In this document: one piece after another, positions 1 through 7,536 of the stretch
How the letters are laid out: each line of letters begins with the position of its first letter
Position numbering within the stretch: position 1 is the stretch's first letter
Origin: Paracoccus sp. TOH
GTDB taxonomy: Bacteria > Pseudomonadota > Alphaproteobacteria > Rhodobacterales > Rhodobacteraceae
Assembly (NCBI RefSeq): GCF_030388245.1
Contig: NZ_CP098360.1
Coordinates: forward strand, 2,085,640 to 2,149,639
Direction of reading: 5' to 3'
DNA: 64,000 nucleotides
The notes under the pieces: model-generated
Seen by the model: only the letters and a program-made list of their open reading frames with translations
What the model was told of the DNA's origin: nothing
Databases searched by the model: none
Program-made: the position numbers and the translations under genes

Positions 1-344
1 TCCAGCGCCAGCTCTCGGGCAATCCCGAGGGCAAAGTGCTGCACAGCTTCCGGCACTATGTCGCGACGCAGCTGGGCCGGATCGAGGGCTTGCGCGAACA
101 GGTGCGCAAGGACATCCTTGGCCATGCGGGCGACTCGATCACCGCCGAGCGCTATAGCGAGACGACCCCGCTGGCCGCCAAGCTGGCAGCCCTTCGTCAA
201 CTGCCCCCGCTGCCCGTGCGCGATCTCGCGGCAGATGTTCGGGCCGTTGAAGCTGTGCGGGCCGTGGCCCGCAAGACCCGCAAGGATGGGCCTTGCCCGT
301 CCGCGCAGTTGCCCCTTGGGCGACGGAGCGCCTCCCCGGCGTAA
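1..344 (+). CDS. Tyrosine recombinase/integrase, C-terminal part (cut by window edge)
   Basis: The frame is open to the left edge, so only the last 114 residues are present. The visible part carries the C-terminal signature of tyrosine recombinases: HSFRHYVATQL (the HxxR box), LGHAGDSITAERYS (LGH box and the catalytic tyrosine in RY about 27 residues later). The last 50 residues are a basic, Ala-rich tail. It would cut and rejoin DNA at an attachment site. It lies 300 bp upstream of a relaxase gene on the same strand, which fits an integrative or mobilisable element. The upstream catalytic residues lie outside the window. Confidence 0.85.
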   Translation, partial: QRQLSGNPEGKVLHSFRHYVATQLGRIEGLREQVRKDILGHAGDSITAERYSETTPLAAKLAALRQLPPLPVRDLAADVRAVEAVRAVARKTRKDGPCPSAQLPLGRRSASPA

Positions 345-645
345 GGGGCAGACCACCGAGGTAGCTTTAGCTACCTATAGTCTGTCACTATGGGTAGGCC
401 GAAGGCGCTGAATTGCCCCTCCAAACTTCCGCGTGCGATCCTCTTCTTCCTGCTGCGATGCGGCCCTCTGATCCCGCCGTTCGCAGCACCTGACGGACCG
501 CCATTTGCAGCGATCTGCCGCCCGCATTCGGCACCCGCCGGAATGGCGCCGACATATTTCTGAAATTCGAGGCCGTTAGCGCCTTAGGTTTTTTCGCGGA
601 TGCGCGATAGCTGGATGGCCATGATCCAAACCAGGGACCCCAATC
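345..645. other. Intergenic region with nested hairpins; candidate oriT
   Basis: No gene is seen between the recombinase and the relaxase. A perfect 8-bp inverted repeat lies at 359-376 (AGGTAGCT, 2-nt loop, AGCTACCT). Overlapping it, arms 371-380 and 388-397 form a 10-bp inverted repeat with one mismatch. Hairpins directly upstream of a relaxase gene are typical of transfer origins. Assignment as oriT is inference; no nic site can be recognised by eye. Confidence 0.35.
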
Positions 646-2229
646 ATGGCCTTCCAATTCGTCCATATCGAGACCTACGCAGAGCAACCCAAAGCCGTCA
701 AAGGCGCCCCGGACCAGTTCAACAGCGCCGAACAGGTTCTGGGTGAGGCCGCGCGCGAGGGGCATTTCTCGCAGCATGTCGAGAACCCGCAAGAAGCAAT
801 ACAGCTGATGTATCCCGGCTCGATCACCCTGGCCGAATTGCGGGCAAAACGCGCCGCCCTTCTCGCCGGGATCCGCGAAACCGTGACAGGCGCGAACGGA
901 AAGACCTATACGCGCAGACTGCGTGCCGATGCAGCCACCCTCTATACCGAGATCCATTCGCATCCGATGACGCCGCAGGACATGAAGGCTGATCCGGATA
1001 AAAAACGTCAGATTTCTGTCTGGATAAAACGTATCGTCAGGGATTTCACGGCCCGCATGCCAGTCGGCATCGACTGGACGGTTGTCGTGCATCTGGACGA
1101 AGGCCATGTGCATATCCACATTCTCGCCATCAACACGCCCGATCCGAAACTTGATGCCAACAAACTGCATGTCGGCAAATGCGCAGCCGCCCGGTGGCGC
1201 GCTTGCAACGACAGCGATGTCATCGCCCCGCTGCCAAAACCGGAACTGATCGCGCGCCCCCTGAAACCGAAAAAAGAACGCTCCAGCAAAAATCGACAGA
1301 CCCAGGCCAAGCGCGATGCGCGCCATGCAGAAGCCGTTGTCGCATGGGAAGAGTCCTGCGTGTCGATCGACGCTGTAAATACGGCCCGCATCTCGCAGTG
1401 GGAAACCGCAAACACCGCACACATCAAAGCTGCTCGCCTTCTGCGGGGAAAACCCGGCGTCCAGCGCGCATTCAACGACGAGATGAAAGCCTTTCAGGAT
1501 CGCTATTATGATGCCGTCGGCAAATATTGCGGCCTGCTGCGCGTCGGTCCGCACCTCACTCGAAAATCGACCAAGGCCTATGCCGCCGATAAAGCCCAGG
1601 CAAAGCACATCGCCGAGACCCTTGCCGAGTCCGAGCGGACACAGGAGCAGTTGTTGGAGCAACGTAAAGATTTGGACAGACAGCAGGCCGAGTTGTCGCA
1701 GATCGACCACGAGCAGAGGATCAGGCAAGAATCCCTGGAGGCGCGAGAGGATCGCCTGATCGCCGATCAGACGGAATTCGCCCGCGGGGAAGATATGATC
1801 CGGAAAAAGGTAAAGGTGGCACGGCAGGATCTGGAGCGGGAAAGGTCTGAGATAGCGGCGGCGCAGCGCGAGAAAGAGCAGCAGCTTGCGGAGCAAGCTG
1901 CTGCCTTGAAGAAAAAGGAACATGAACTGGTCCAGACGGCGATTGCCCTCAAGAACCAGCGTGAAGAGTTCGACGATGCCGTCGAAGCCATGGATGAGGT
2001 GCTCACCGCCGTCGAATCCGGCGAGACCACGGTCGACGGCGGAAAGCTGAATTTCCAGCGCATGCCCGCATTCTTGCACGGTATGCGCAACATCGCCCCT
2101 GAGCAGCGCAGCCCGATACAGAAACTCGTGGGACGGTTCATCAACGTGATCAACCGCTTCCAACAGGGCATTGATGCGATGCGATTTGGACGCGGGTCCG
2201 ATAACGACAGCCAGTCACCGGGACTCTAG
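646..2229 (+). CDS. MOBV/Pre-like plasmid mobilisation relaxase
   Basis: The 527-residue protein carries an HUH-type metal-binding motif HLDEGHVHIH at about residues 149-158, as in Mob/Pre relaxases that nick oriT and attach covalently to the DNA strand for conjugative mobilisation. A conserved block HSHPMTPQDMKADPDKK (104-120) precedes it. The C-terminal half (about 310-460) is a long charged coiled coil rich in Glu, Gln and Lys, as in Mob proteins. The ATG follows a GGGA ribosome-binding site. No type IV coupling or secretion genes are seen here, so transfer would need a helper. A decayed fragment of a related relaxase lies near 39.2 kb. Confidence 0.8.
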   Translation: MAFQFVHIETYAEQPKAVKGAPDQFNSAEQVLGEAAREGHFSQHVENPQEAIQLMYPGSITLAELRAKRAALLAGIRETVTGANGKTYTRRLRADAATLYTEIHSHPMTPQDMKADPDKKRQISVWIKRIVRDFTARMPVGIDWTVVVHLDEGHVHIHILAINTPDPKLDANKLHVGKCAAARWRACNDSDVIAPLPKPELIARPLKPKKERSSKNRQTQAKRDARHAEAVVAWEESCVSIDAVNTARISQWETANTAHIKAARLLRGKPGVQRAFNDEMKAFQDRYYDAVGKYCGLLRVGPHLTRKSTKAYAADKAQAKHIAETLAESERTQEQLLEQRKDLDRQQAELSQIDHEQRIRQESLEAREDRLIADQTEFARGEDMIRKKVKVARQDLERERSEIAAAQREKEQQLAEQAAALKKKEHELVQTAIALKNQREEFDDAVEAMDEVLTAVESGETTVDGGKLNFQRMPAFLHGMRNIAPEQRSPIQKLVGRFINVINRFQQGIDAMRFGRGSDNDSQSPGL

Positions 2230-2311
2230 GGCATGATCGCCGTGCCGTGCGGCGCAGCTCTGCCCGAAGACTGAGTGTCAGCGTCTTTGATTCCGTAGTG
2301 GGTAAACGCCC

Positions 2312-3721
2312 TTACTGCCCTAGAACATAGACCACCGGCGTCCTGCCTTCTGCCCCTTCGATGGCATAGATTGTGATCTCCCGGCGGATGGGCTCGACGC
2401 CGGTGGTGTTTTTCAGGGGGTCATAGGGCGGGTTGGCGGTCAGGGGGTGGCCTGCGCCTGCGGCGAAGGTCGGGACGCCGCGGCCGCCGGTGATCGGGGC
2501 TTTGCGGGCCTGGCGGATGTCCTCGCGGTCGTAATCGGCGATGGTGGTGAGGCCCTCGAAGGCGGTTGCGGCATCGCCGAGGAAGGCCTTGAAGGCCGCC
2601 TCGGCGCTGGTGGCAGAGGGCTGTTCGATGACGCCGTAAGCGCCGGTCAGGACATGGTTGCCGTCTTTGGGTTCAAAGATCAGCACCGCGCAGCGGTCCA
2701 GCGCCTCAGGGGTGTAGCAGGCGAGACCCGGGCCGAGGCCCCTTGTGTCGACCGCGCCCGCGCCGCTGCCGTAAAGCAGGTCGGTCACGCTGATATGCTC
2801 GCCGTCCTGCGGCATCCAGGCCGCCTCGCGCTGCTGCAGATACAGTCGGAACCCCTTGGCCGGATGATGGGCCTCGTCCTGCTGCACCGCGCCGTCCTTC
2901 CAGAAATAGGCCACGCGTTTGGCGGTGCTCCAGTTGACAAAATCGCTGCTGGCCATCACAGGCCAGTGGGGTTGCAGCTGCTGTTTCGCCTCGTCCCAAC
3001 TCGTGCCCAGCGGCGGGATCCCGGCGGCGATCAGGATGGTTTGCCGCGCGGCCTCGGTCTGCGCAGCCACGGTTTTGGGGTCGGCGGCGATGGCGTCCGG
3101 CGGGGTAATCTGGCCGATCTCGCTGCCCCTGGTGGTGGAAAAGGTGACGCTGGCGACATGGCCTTCGTAGCCGCCGCTGCGGGTCTGCGATTTGCGGATG
3201 TCGCGGATGTCGACCCGCGCCAGCAGGCTGTCCTGGCCGATTTTCTGGCGCAGGGCGCGGCCTTCATTCCTAGTCGCGGGAAACAGCGCGACATCCTGCC
3301 AGTTGCGGAAGAACAGGCTACGACCCAGTGACAGCGGCAGACGCGAGGTCGGGGTGAAGATGCTGACCGGAAAGCCGCCCCGCGCGCTGTCGTAATCGCC
3401 GAATTCGGCGCGGATCGACAGAACCACCTCGGCCGTGGCCGGGTCGATCATGGCGCGGTCGGCGGCAAGGCGGGCCATGACCCTGGTCAGCGCCTCGTCG
3501 CGGCTGAACTCATCGGCGGCGAGATATTCGGGGGCCTGCAGCGCCAGCGATTCAAGGTCGGGCGCGGTGCCGTCGAGGGTGTCCAGAAAGGCGTTCCACC
3601 AGGCGGAATCGGGGTCGGTATAGGTTTCGGCCAGCGACGGGGTGGCCAAAGGCACGGCCAGGATCAGGCCAAGGCAGGTGGTCAGGCCAAGGCAGGTGGT
3701 CAGGGCGAGGGTCTTGAACAT
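2312..3721 (-). CDS. Exported protein of unknown function
   Basis: The product (469 residues from the chosen ATG) begins with a hydrophobic signal peptide (MFKTLALTTCLGL...) with cleavage likely after a SLA motif, so it should be exported. The ATG at 3721 has a strong GGAGG site 7 nt upstream; a longer reading to 3745 lacks this. No known domain is recognised in the mature part. An 18-bp tandem duplication (3665-3700) repeats the residues TTCLGL inside the signal peptide. The next gene upstream on the same strand (3885-4364) is also exported, and the two may be co-transcribed. Confidence 0.7.
   Translation of the reverse strand: MFKTLALTTCLGLTTCLGLILAVPLATPSLAETYTDPDSAWWNAFLDTLDGTAPDLESLALQAPEYLAADEFSRDEALTRVMARLAADRAMIDPATAEVVLSIRAEFGDYDSARGGFPVSIFTPTSRLPLSLGRSLFFRNWQDVALFPATRNEGRALRQKIGQDSLLARVDIRDIRKSQTRSGGYEGHVASVTFSTTRGSEIGQITPPDAIAADPKTVAAQTEAARQTILIAAGIPPLGTSWDEAKQQLQPHWPVMASSDFVNWSTAKRVAYFWKDGAVQQDEAHHPAKGFRLYLQQREAAWMPQDGEHISVTDLLYGSGAGAVDTRGLGPGLACYTPEALDRCAVLIFEPKDGNHVLTGAYGVIEQPSATSAEAAFKAFLGDAATAFEGLTTIADYDREDIRQARKAPITGGRGVPTFAAGAGHPLTANPPYDPLKNTTGVEPIRREITIYAIEGAEGRTPVVYVLGQ
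3665..3700 (-). repeat. 18-bp tandem duplication inside a signal-peptide coding region
   Basis: Two exact copies of an 18-bp unit (3665-3682 and 3683-3700) lie head to tail and add six residues (TTCLGL) to the hydrophobic core of the signal peptide. Because the unit is a multiple of three, copy-number change would not break the frame. Confidence 0.9.
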
Positions 3722-3884
3722 GGGCAGTCCTCCGGAAACGGGCATAAAGCAGGATGACCACCGCGCAGGGGCACGGCGGGTGTGGCTGGGGCATGGGATC
3801 GTTGGGCGGCGGAGCCTGCGCGCCGCGCGGGGGCTGCGTTCGTCAGCTGTCCGCGTTGCGCATCGCGGCCCGGACGCAGAGATC

Positions 3885-4364
3885 CTAGCGGATCAGCGCC
3901 TCGAAGCTGGCGAACGTCCCGTCGGGCGTCGGACGATATCCGAAGCCTTGCAGCGTCGCCTCGATGTTGCGGCCGGGATCGACGCCCGGATGGCAGGCGC
4001 GCAGATACATGTTCGCGACCAGTTCGTTTGCGCCAAAGATCTGGCCGAGGTTCAGGCCCTGATAGCCGCCGCCCTGCAAGCCAAACGCCGGGCGGGCGGT
4101 GCTGCAAAAGAACCGCACCTCGGAGGGCGCGTCGAATTGCAGGTGCTTTTTCGGTGTATCGGGCCGGTCCGAGACTGCCTGACGCAGCGTGACCCGGACC
4201 AGATCGCCCGGAACCCGCGACGAGCCCTGAGCTTCGACGCGTCGGTCGCTCTGGTCGTAATGCAGGCATTCGCCCATCTTGCAGCGGCCGAGGTAGCTCT
4301 CGGCCGCGACCGGGCTGGCAAGGGCGGCCAGTGCCAGACCGAGGAAAAGGGATTTGGGATTCAT
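3885..4364 (-). CDS. Small exported protein of unknown function
   Basis: The 159-residue product starts with a clear Sec signal peptide (MNPKSLFLGLALAALASPVAAE, cleavage after AAA expected). Cysteines occur in pairs around CKMGEC and later CSTARP and RACHPG, so disulfides are plausible for a periplasmic protein. The ATG has an AGGAGT ribosome-binding site. No family is recognised. It lies between another exported protein and a zinc-ribbon membrane protein, all on the minus strand. Confidence 0.65.
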   Translation of the reverse strand: MNPKSLFLGLALAALASPVAAESYLGRCKMGECLHYDQSDRRVEAQGSSRVPGDLVRVTLRQAVSDRPDTPKKHLQFDAPSEVRFFCSTARPAFGLQGGGYQGLNLGQIFGANELVANMYLRACHPGVDPGRNIEATLQGFGYRPTPDGTFASFEALIR

Positions 4365-4428
4365 GCGGCACTCCTGCGAAAGACGTGTGAGATCAAAGGG
4401 GATTGGGGCAAACGTCAGGCAGCGGTCC

Positions 4429-4734
4429 TCAGCGGAACCAATATTCCCGACCGCGGCTGAAGATCACGCTGCCAGACTGAAAGACCAGCCCCAGCGCCAC
4501 GGCGCCGCAGACGACGGCGCCTTCCCACACGCCGGTCGCCCAGAACACCACGAGCCCCGCCAGAGACAGTGCCAGCAGGCGCCGCAGCTTGGGGATCTTT
4601 TCCGGGCCGACGACCCGGCCGCTGGCGATGCGGCCGACGCCGCGCTGTGCGTGACAGGCCGGGCAGGTCCGGACGCTGCGCTTGACCGGCGTGCCACAGT
4701 GGCCGCAGTCGATGGTGGGGGATTGCTCAGGCAT
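4429..4734 (-). CDS. Zinc-ribbon membrane protein
   Basis: The 101-residue product has an N-terminal zinc ribbon (CGHCGTPVKRSVRTCPAC, two CxxC pairs at about residues 10-13 and 24-27), a basic linker, and a hydrophobic hairpin (about 53-88) that looks like two membrane segments. The start has a GGAGG site 6 nt upstream. Function is unknown; similar small zinc-ribbon/two-TM proteins are common as accessory proteins. It is first in the minus-strand group with the two exported proteins downstream. Confidence 0.65.
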   Translation of the reverse strand: MPEQSPTIDCGHCGTPVKRSVRTCPACHAQRGVGRIASGRVVGPEKIPKLRRLLALSLAGLVVFWATGVWEGAVVCGAVALGLVFQSGSVIFSRGREYWFR

Positions 4735-4815
4735 CGCGGGCCTCCGTCAGATCACGATTTGAATTCATAGCATTTGCGGTGTAACATCCTTCCCGAACCA
4801 TCCGGAGCACAGCCC

Positions 4816-5076
4816 TTGTCGATCAAACCCGCGCCCCGCACCGTCGAGCCTTTGGTCGAGGCCTTCGCCACCGTCCTGCGTCGCCGGCGCCTGGCGCAGG
4901 ATCTGTCGCAAGAGGCGCTGGCCCGGCGCGCCGATGTCTCGATGCGCTTCGTCTCGCTGCTGGAGCTCGGCCGCCACATGCCAACGATCAACACCATGCA
5001 GAAACTCGCCAAAGGGCTGGGCGTGCCGCTGTCGGATCTGGTCCGCGAGGCCGAGGCGGAACCGGCGCAGGAATAA
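4816..5076 (+). CDS. XRE-family transcriptional regulator (copy 1)
   Basis: The 86-residue protein is almost entirely one Cro/C1 helix-turn-helix (VLRRRRLAQDLSQEALARRA... followed by INTMQKLAKGL). The TTG at 4816 was chosen because GGAG lies 9 nt upstream; a longer TTG reading from 4774 lacks a site. It is strongly similar to the regulator at 5586-5870 (same LSQEALARRA and MQKLAKGL blocks). It ends 13 bp from the convergent end of a small unknown protein (5090-5533). A repressor role is inferred. Confidence 0.75.
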   Translation: MSIKPAPRTVEPLVEAFATVLRRRRLAQDLSQEALARRADVSMRFVSLLELGRHMPTINTMQKLAKGLGVPLSDLVREAEAEPAQE

Positions 5077-5089
5077 CGGGGCTGCAGCA

Positions 5090-5533
5090 TCATCCCTTCT
5101 CCCGCGCGGCGAGCAGCCGCATCGCATCCGCCAGAACGCCCGCCTCGAACTCGGGCCGCAACTGACCGTCGAGCGAGAGCAGCGCGATCTTGAGGCGCAA
5201 TTCGGCCAGATTGCCGGACGGCCGCGCCGCAAGCCCGGTCTCGAGATCACGGATGCGGTGCTGGATCCGGTCCATCTCCGCCATCGCCGCACGGCCCTCG
5301 TCGCTGGCCGAGAACTCCGCAGCTGCCGCACGAGCGTCGCAGACCGCGTGATCGCTCCAAGCCTGTTCCAGCGCGGACCGAATTGTCAGGAACACCGGAT
5401 GAATCTGGTGGCCTGCACCTTCCCCGCCGCAGCCAGCCTGCATCAGATGCGACAGTTCCGGCAGCGACAAGCTGTCCGCTTCCTCTGCCGAAACATCATT
5501 CAGGCGGCCGTTGTCGATTTTCGGTTCCTGCAT
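5090..5533 (-). CDS. Small protein of unknown function, paralogue of 36403-36735
   Basis: The 147-residue product has no recognised domain. Its C-terminal 60 residues include LETGLAARP, AELRLKIALLSLDGQ and RPEFEAGVLADAMRLL, which match the small protein ending the accessory cluster at 36.4-36.7 kb almost residue for residue. The start (ATG at 5533) was chosen for a GGGGTGG site and because a longer frame to 6007 would run through the XRE gene on the other strand. It is divergent from the second XRE gene across a 52-bp gap holding a palindrome, so joint regulation is likely. Confidence 0.6.
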   Translation of the reverse strand: MQEPKIDNGRLNDVSAEEADSLSLPELSHLMQAGCGGEGAGHQIHPVFLTIRSALEQAWSDHAVCDARAAAAEFSASDEGRAAMAEMDRIQHRIRDLETGLAARPSGNLAELRLKIALLSLDGQLRPEFEAGVLADAMRLLAAREKG

Positions 5534-5558
5534 CGGCCACCCCTCAACACCGGTTAAA

Positions 5559-5576
5559 CTCACTACACTATGTGAG
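5559..5576. promoter_or_regulatory. Palindrome between divergent genes; candidate XRE operator
   Basis: CTCAC at 5559-5563 and GTGAG at 5572-5576 form an inverted repeat with an 8-nt spacer, centred in the 52-bp gap between the divergent starts at 5533 and 5586. Position and symmetry fit an operator for the XRE regulator next to it. Binding is inferred. Confidence 0.4.
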
Positions 5577-5585
5577 CAATATACA

Positions 5586-5870
5586 GTGATATTTACAAGA
5601 GGGGCAGCGACAATTATTTCCGGCATCGAAACACGGCCAAAAGACCCACTCATTCCCGCCTTTGCCACGGTTCTGCGAAGGCGGCGCGAGATGCTGGATC
5701 TGTCGCAAGAGGCGCTGGCCCGGCGCGCCGGCATCTCGACGGTCTTCGTCGGCAGGGTCGAAAGCACGCGCAACCAGCCGACGATCAATTCCATGCAGAA
5801 GCTGGCGAAAGGACTGGACGCGCGGCTCTCGGACCTGATCCGCGAGGCCGAGGCGCTGGCGAAGCGGTGA
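5586..5870 (+). CDS. XRE-family transcriptional regulator (copy 2)
   Basis: The 94-residue product is a single Cro/C1-type helix-turn-helix closely related to the regulator at 4816-5076, roughly 70 percent alike over FATVLRRRR... to LSDLIREAEA. The start is uncertain: a GTG at 5586 is used, but the best ribosome-binding site (AAGAGGGG) lies within the reading frame, so a shorter product from a rare start is possible. It is divergent from the small protein 5090-5533 and probably regulates it. Confidence 0.7.
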   Translation: MIFTRGAATIISGIETRPKDPLIPAFATVLRRRREMLDLSQEALARRAGISTVFVGRVESTRNQPTINSMQKLAKGLDARLSDLIREAEALAKR

Positions 5871-6011
5871 AGGGTTGGACGCGGCGCAGAGCCGCAGCAG
5901 GTGCATACCAGATCATCCGGCGTCCGCGCGCTTACAATCTCTCGCGGTCCTGATTGCACCGCAGAGGTCACGACAGGCTTCCCCCGGACAATGACGCGGC
6001 AGGTCACCCTG

Positions 6012-6210
6012 GATCAGAGACCGCCGATGCGCAGGGCTGCACGGCAATCCGCGTTCAGCATGATCAAATAGTGACAAGCCTCAATTGATCAAATGAAGCA
6101 TTGATGACGCAGCCTGCGGCTTCGTAGAGTCAGACATGGGTCAATATGTTCATTTGATCATCGGGTGATCTGCTTCATAGCCTCATTGGGTGGAAAGCCT
6201 CATTTGATCA
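6012..6210. repeat. Iteron-like block A (TGATCAAATG motifs)
   Basis: This block begins with GATCAGAGACCGCCGATGCGCAG and holds the motif TGATCAAAT at 6061 and TGATCAAATGAAGC at 6086-6099 on the plus strand, and CATTTGATCA at 6151-6160 and 6201-6210 (minus orientation). GGTGATCTGCTTCATAG lies at 6165-6180. The same order of elements recurs in block B 420 bp downstream. Confidence 0.75.
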
Positions 6211-6431
6211 TGGCGCCAGCGACCAAGACGTTACCCCAGACTTCTATCCAGCATGAGCAAGACGTCGGATTTGAGCTTCAGCCATGTGGACGGGATAGGT
6301 AACCGGGGCTGGCGCGACGGGGTTATCCCGGTTCTCTCAGCATCGGCATTCACGCAACTGGTCACGGCCTTCATGGCACCGCCGGGGCCGCTACAAGCTT
6401 GCCCGGCCAGTGGCGCGGCAGGCTCCCTTTA

Positions 6432-6620
6432 TCAGCGACCGCCGCTGCGCAGGACCTGCGCTGCAACGCGCGCACGGAATGATCAAATGGGGATAATCTT
6501 CATTTGATCAAATGAAGCTTTGATGTCCCAACCTGCGGGTCCGCAGGGATGGGCACAGGCCAGAATGATCATTTGGTGATCTGCTTCATAGGCTCATTTG
6601 GTGATTGTCTTCATGTGAAC
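6432..6620. repeat. Iteron-like block B (diverged copy of block A)
   Basis: The copy starts with ATCAGCGACCGCCGCTGCGCAG and carries TGATCAAATG at 6480-6489, an 18-bp perfect palindrome TTCATTTGATCAAATGAA at 6499-6516, ATGATCATTTGG near 6565, and the same GGTGATCTGCTTCATAGG string. Blocks A and B are direct repeats with intact motifs but diverged spacers, which suggests the motifs are under selection. Origin iterons, a partition centromere, or an operator array are all possible. Confidence 0.75.
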
Positions 6621-6780
6621 ATGGATCGGACCACGGGCGCAGGGTCGGCAAAGGCGGCTGCTCACCGCCCGACCATCATCCGCTAAAATTCTTAACAAAC
6701 AGTTCCCGCTATGGTCCTGTTGGTGCTTTGCCCCGTCCTGCCCAACGGTTAGGCAGGGGTGAACCACCCGAGACCACGTG

Positions 6781-7458
6781 ATGCATCCCACCCTTGCCGC
6801 CCTGACCCTTGTCCTCGCCTGCACGCTGCCCGCCTGTGACAGCGAAACGGTCGGGGCCGATCTGCAGGGCGTGGCCTCGGTCATCGACGGCGACACCATC
6901 GAGATCCACGGCGCCCGGATCCGGCTGAACGGCATCGATGCGCCGGAAAGCGGACAGCTTTGCCAGGATCCGCGCGGCACGGCCTGGCGCTGTGGTCAGC
7001 AGGCTTCGCTGGCACTGTCAGACCGGATCGGGCGGCAAGTCGTCAGCTGCCAGGAAACAGACATCGACCGCTATGGCCGGTCTGTGGCGGATTGCTTTGC
7101 GGGCGGCGAGAACCTGAACCGCTGGATGGTGCGCGAGGGCTGGGCCGTGGCCTACCGACAATATTCAACGGCCTATATCGCCGCCGAGGATCACGCCCGG
7201 ACCGGTCAGCGCGGGATCTGGCAAGGCCGTTTCGACATGCCCTGGGATTGGCGTGCGGAACGTCGTAGCGGTCAGAATGTGGCACCGACAATGCAGAGGC
7301 TTTACGAATTCGCAGGACAAAACTGGTCCTGCAGCCCGCGCCGGACCTGCTCGCAGATCGGCAGCTGCGACGAGGCGCGCTGGTATCTGCAGAACTGCCC
7401 CTGGGGCCGCAGGCTCGACCGCGACAATGACGGCATCCCCTGCGAGAGCATCTGCTGA
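6781..7458 (+). CDS. Exported staphylococcal-nuclease-like protein with excalibur domain
   Basis: The product (about 226 residues) has an N-terminal signal or lipoprotein-like segment (LACTLPACDS), then an SNase fold: VIDGDTIEIHGARIRLNGIDAPE (about 35-57) with the expected DGDT and the active-site Arg of RLNGIDAPE, and DRYGRSVADCF with the RYGR motif. The C-terminus holds an excalibur calcium-binding motif, DRDNDGIPCES. It should be a secreted or membrane-attached calcium-dependent nuclease. A GTG immediately precedes the ATG, and no strong ribosome-binding site is seen. Confidence 0.85.
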   Translation: MHPTLAALTLVLACTLPACDSETVGADLQGVASVIDGDTIEIHGARIRLNGIDAPESGQLCQDPRGTAWRCGQQASLALSDRIGRQVVSCQETDIDRYGRSVADCFAGGENLNRWMVREGWAVAYRQYSTAYIAAEDHARTGQRGIWQGRFDMPWDWRAERRSGQNVAPTMQRLYEFAGQNWSCSPRRTCSQIGSCDEARWYLQNCPWGRRLDRDNDGIPCESIC

Positions 7459-7536
7459 GAGAGATTCAGGCGGTCCGGCATCTCGGCGCGGGGTTGTGTC
7501 GCCTGCGATGACTGCCGGATCGTCAGTTCACTGCGG

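Larger units (their letters stand above)
5871..6777. other. Gene-free 0.9-kb region with a duplicated iteron-like block
   Basis: No convincing gene is present; the 84-residue frame at 6253-6507 has low-complexity composition and no ribosome-binding site. The region is dominated by two diverged copies of a block of about 190 bp, each carrying several TGATCAAATG motifs on both strands (see the repeat entries). It is less GC-rich around the motifs than its surroundings. Confidence 0.7.

Noticed and set aside
388..2163. 591-residue minus-strand frame
   Set aside because: It is the antisense shadow of the relaxase gene; no family motifs or ribosome-binding site, while the plus strand has the HUH motif.
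6253..6507. 84-residue plus-strand frame between the iteron-like blocks
   Set aside because: No ribosome-binding site, no recognisable motif, and it runs into repeat block B.
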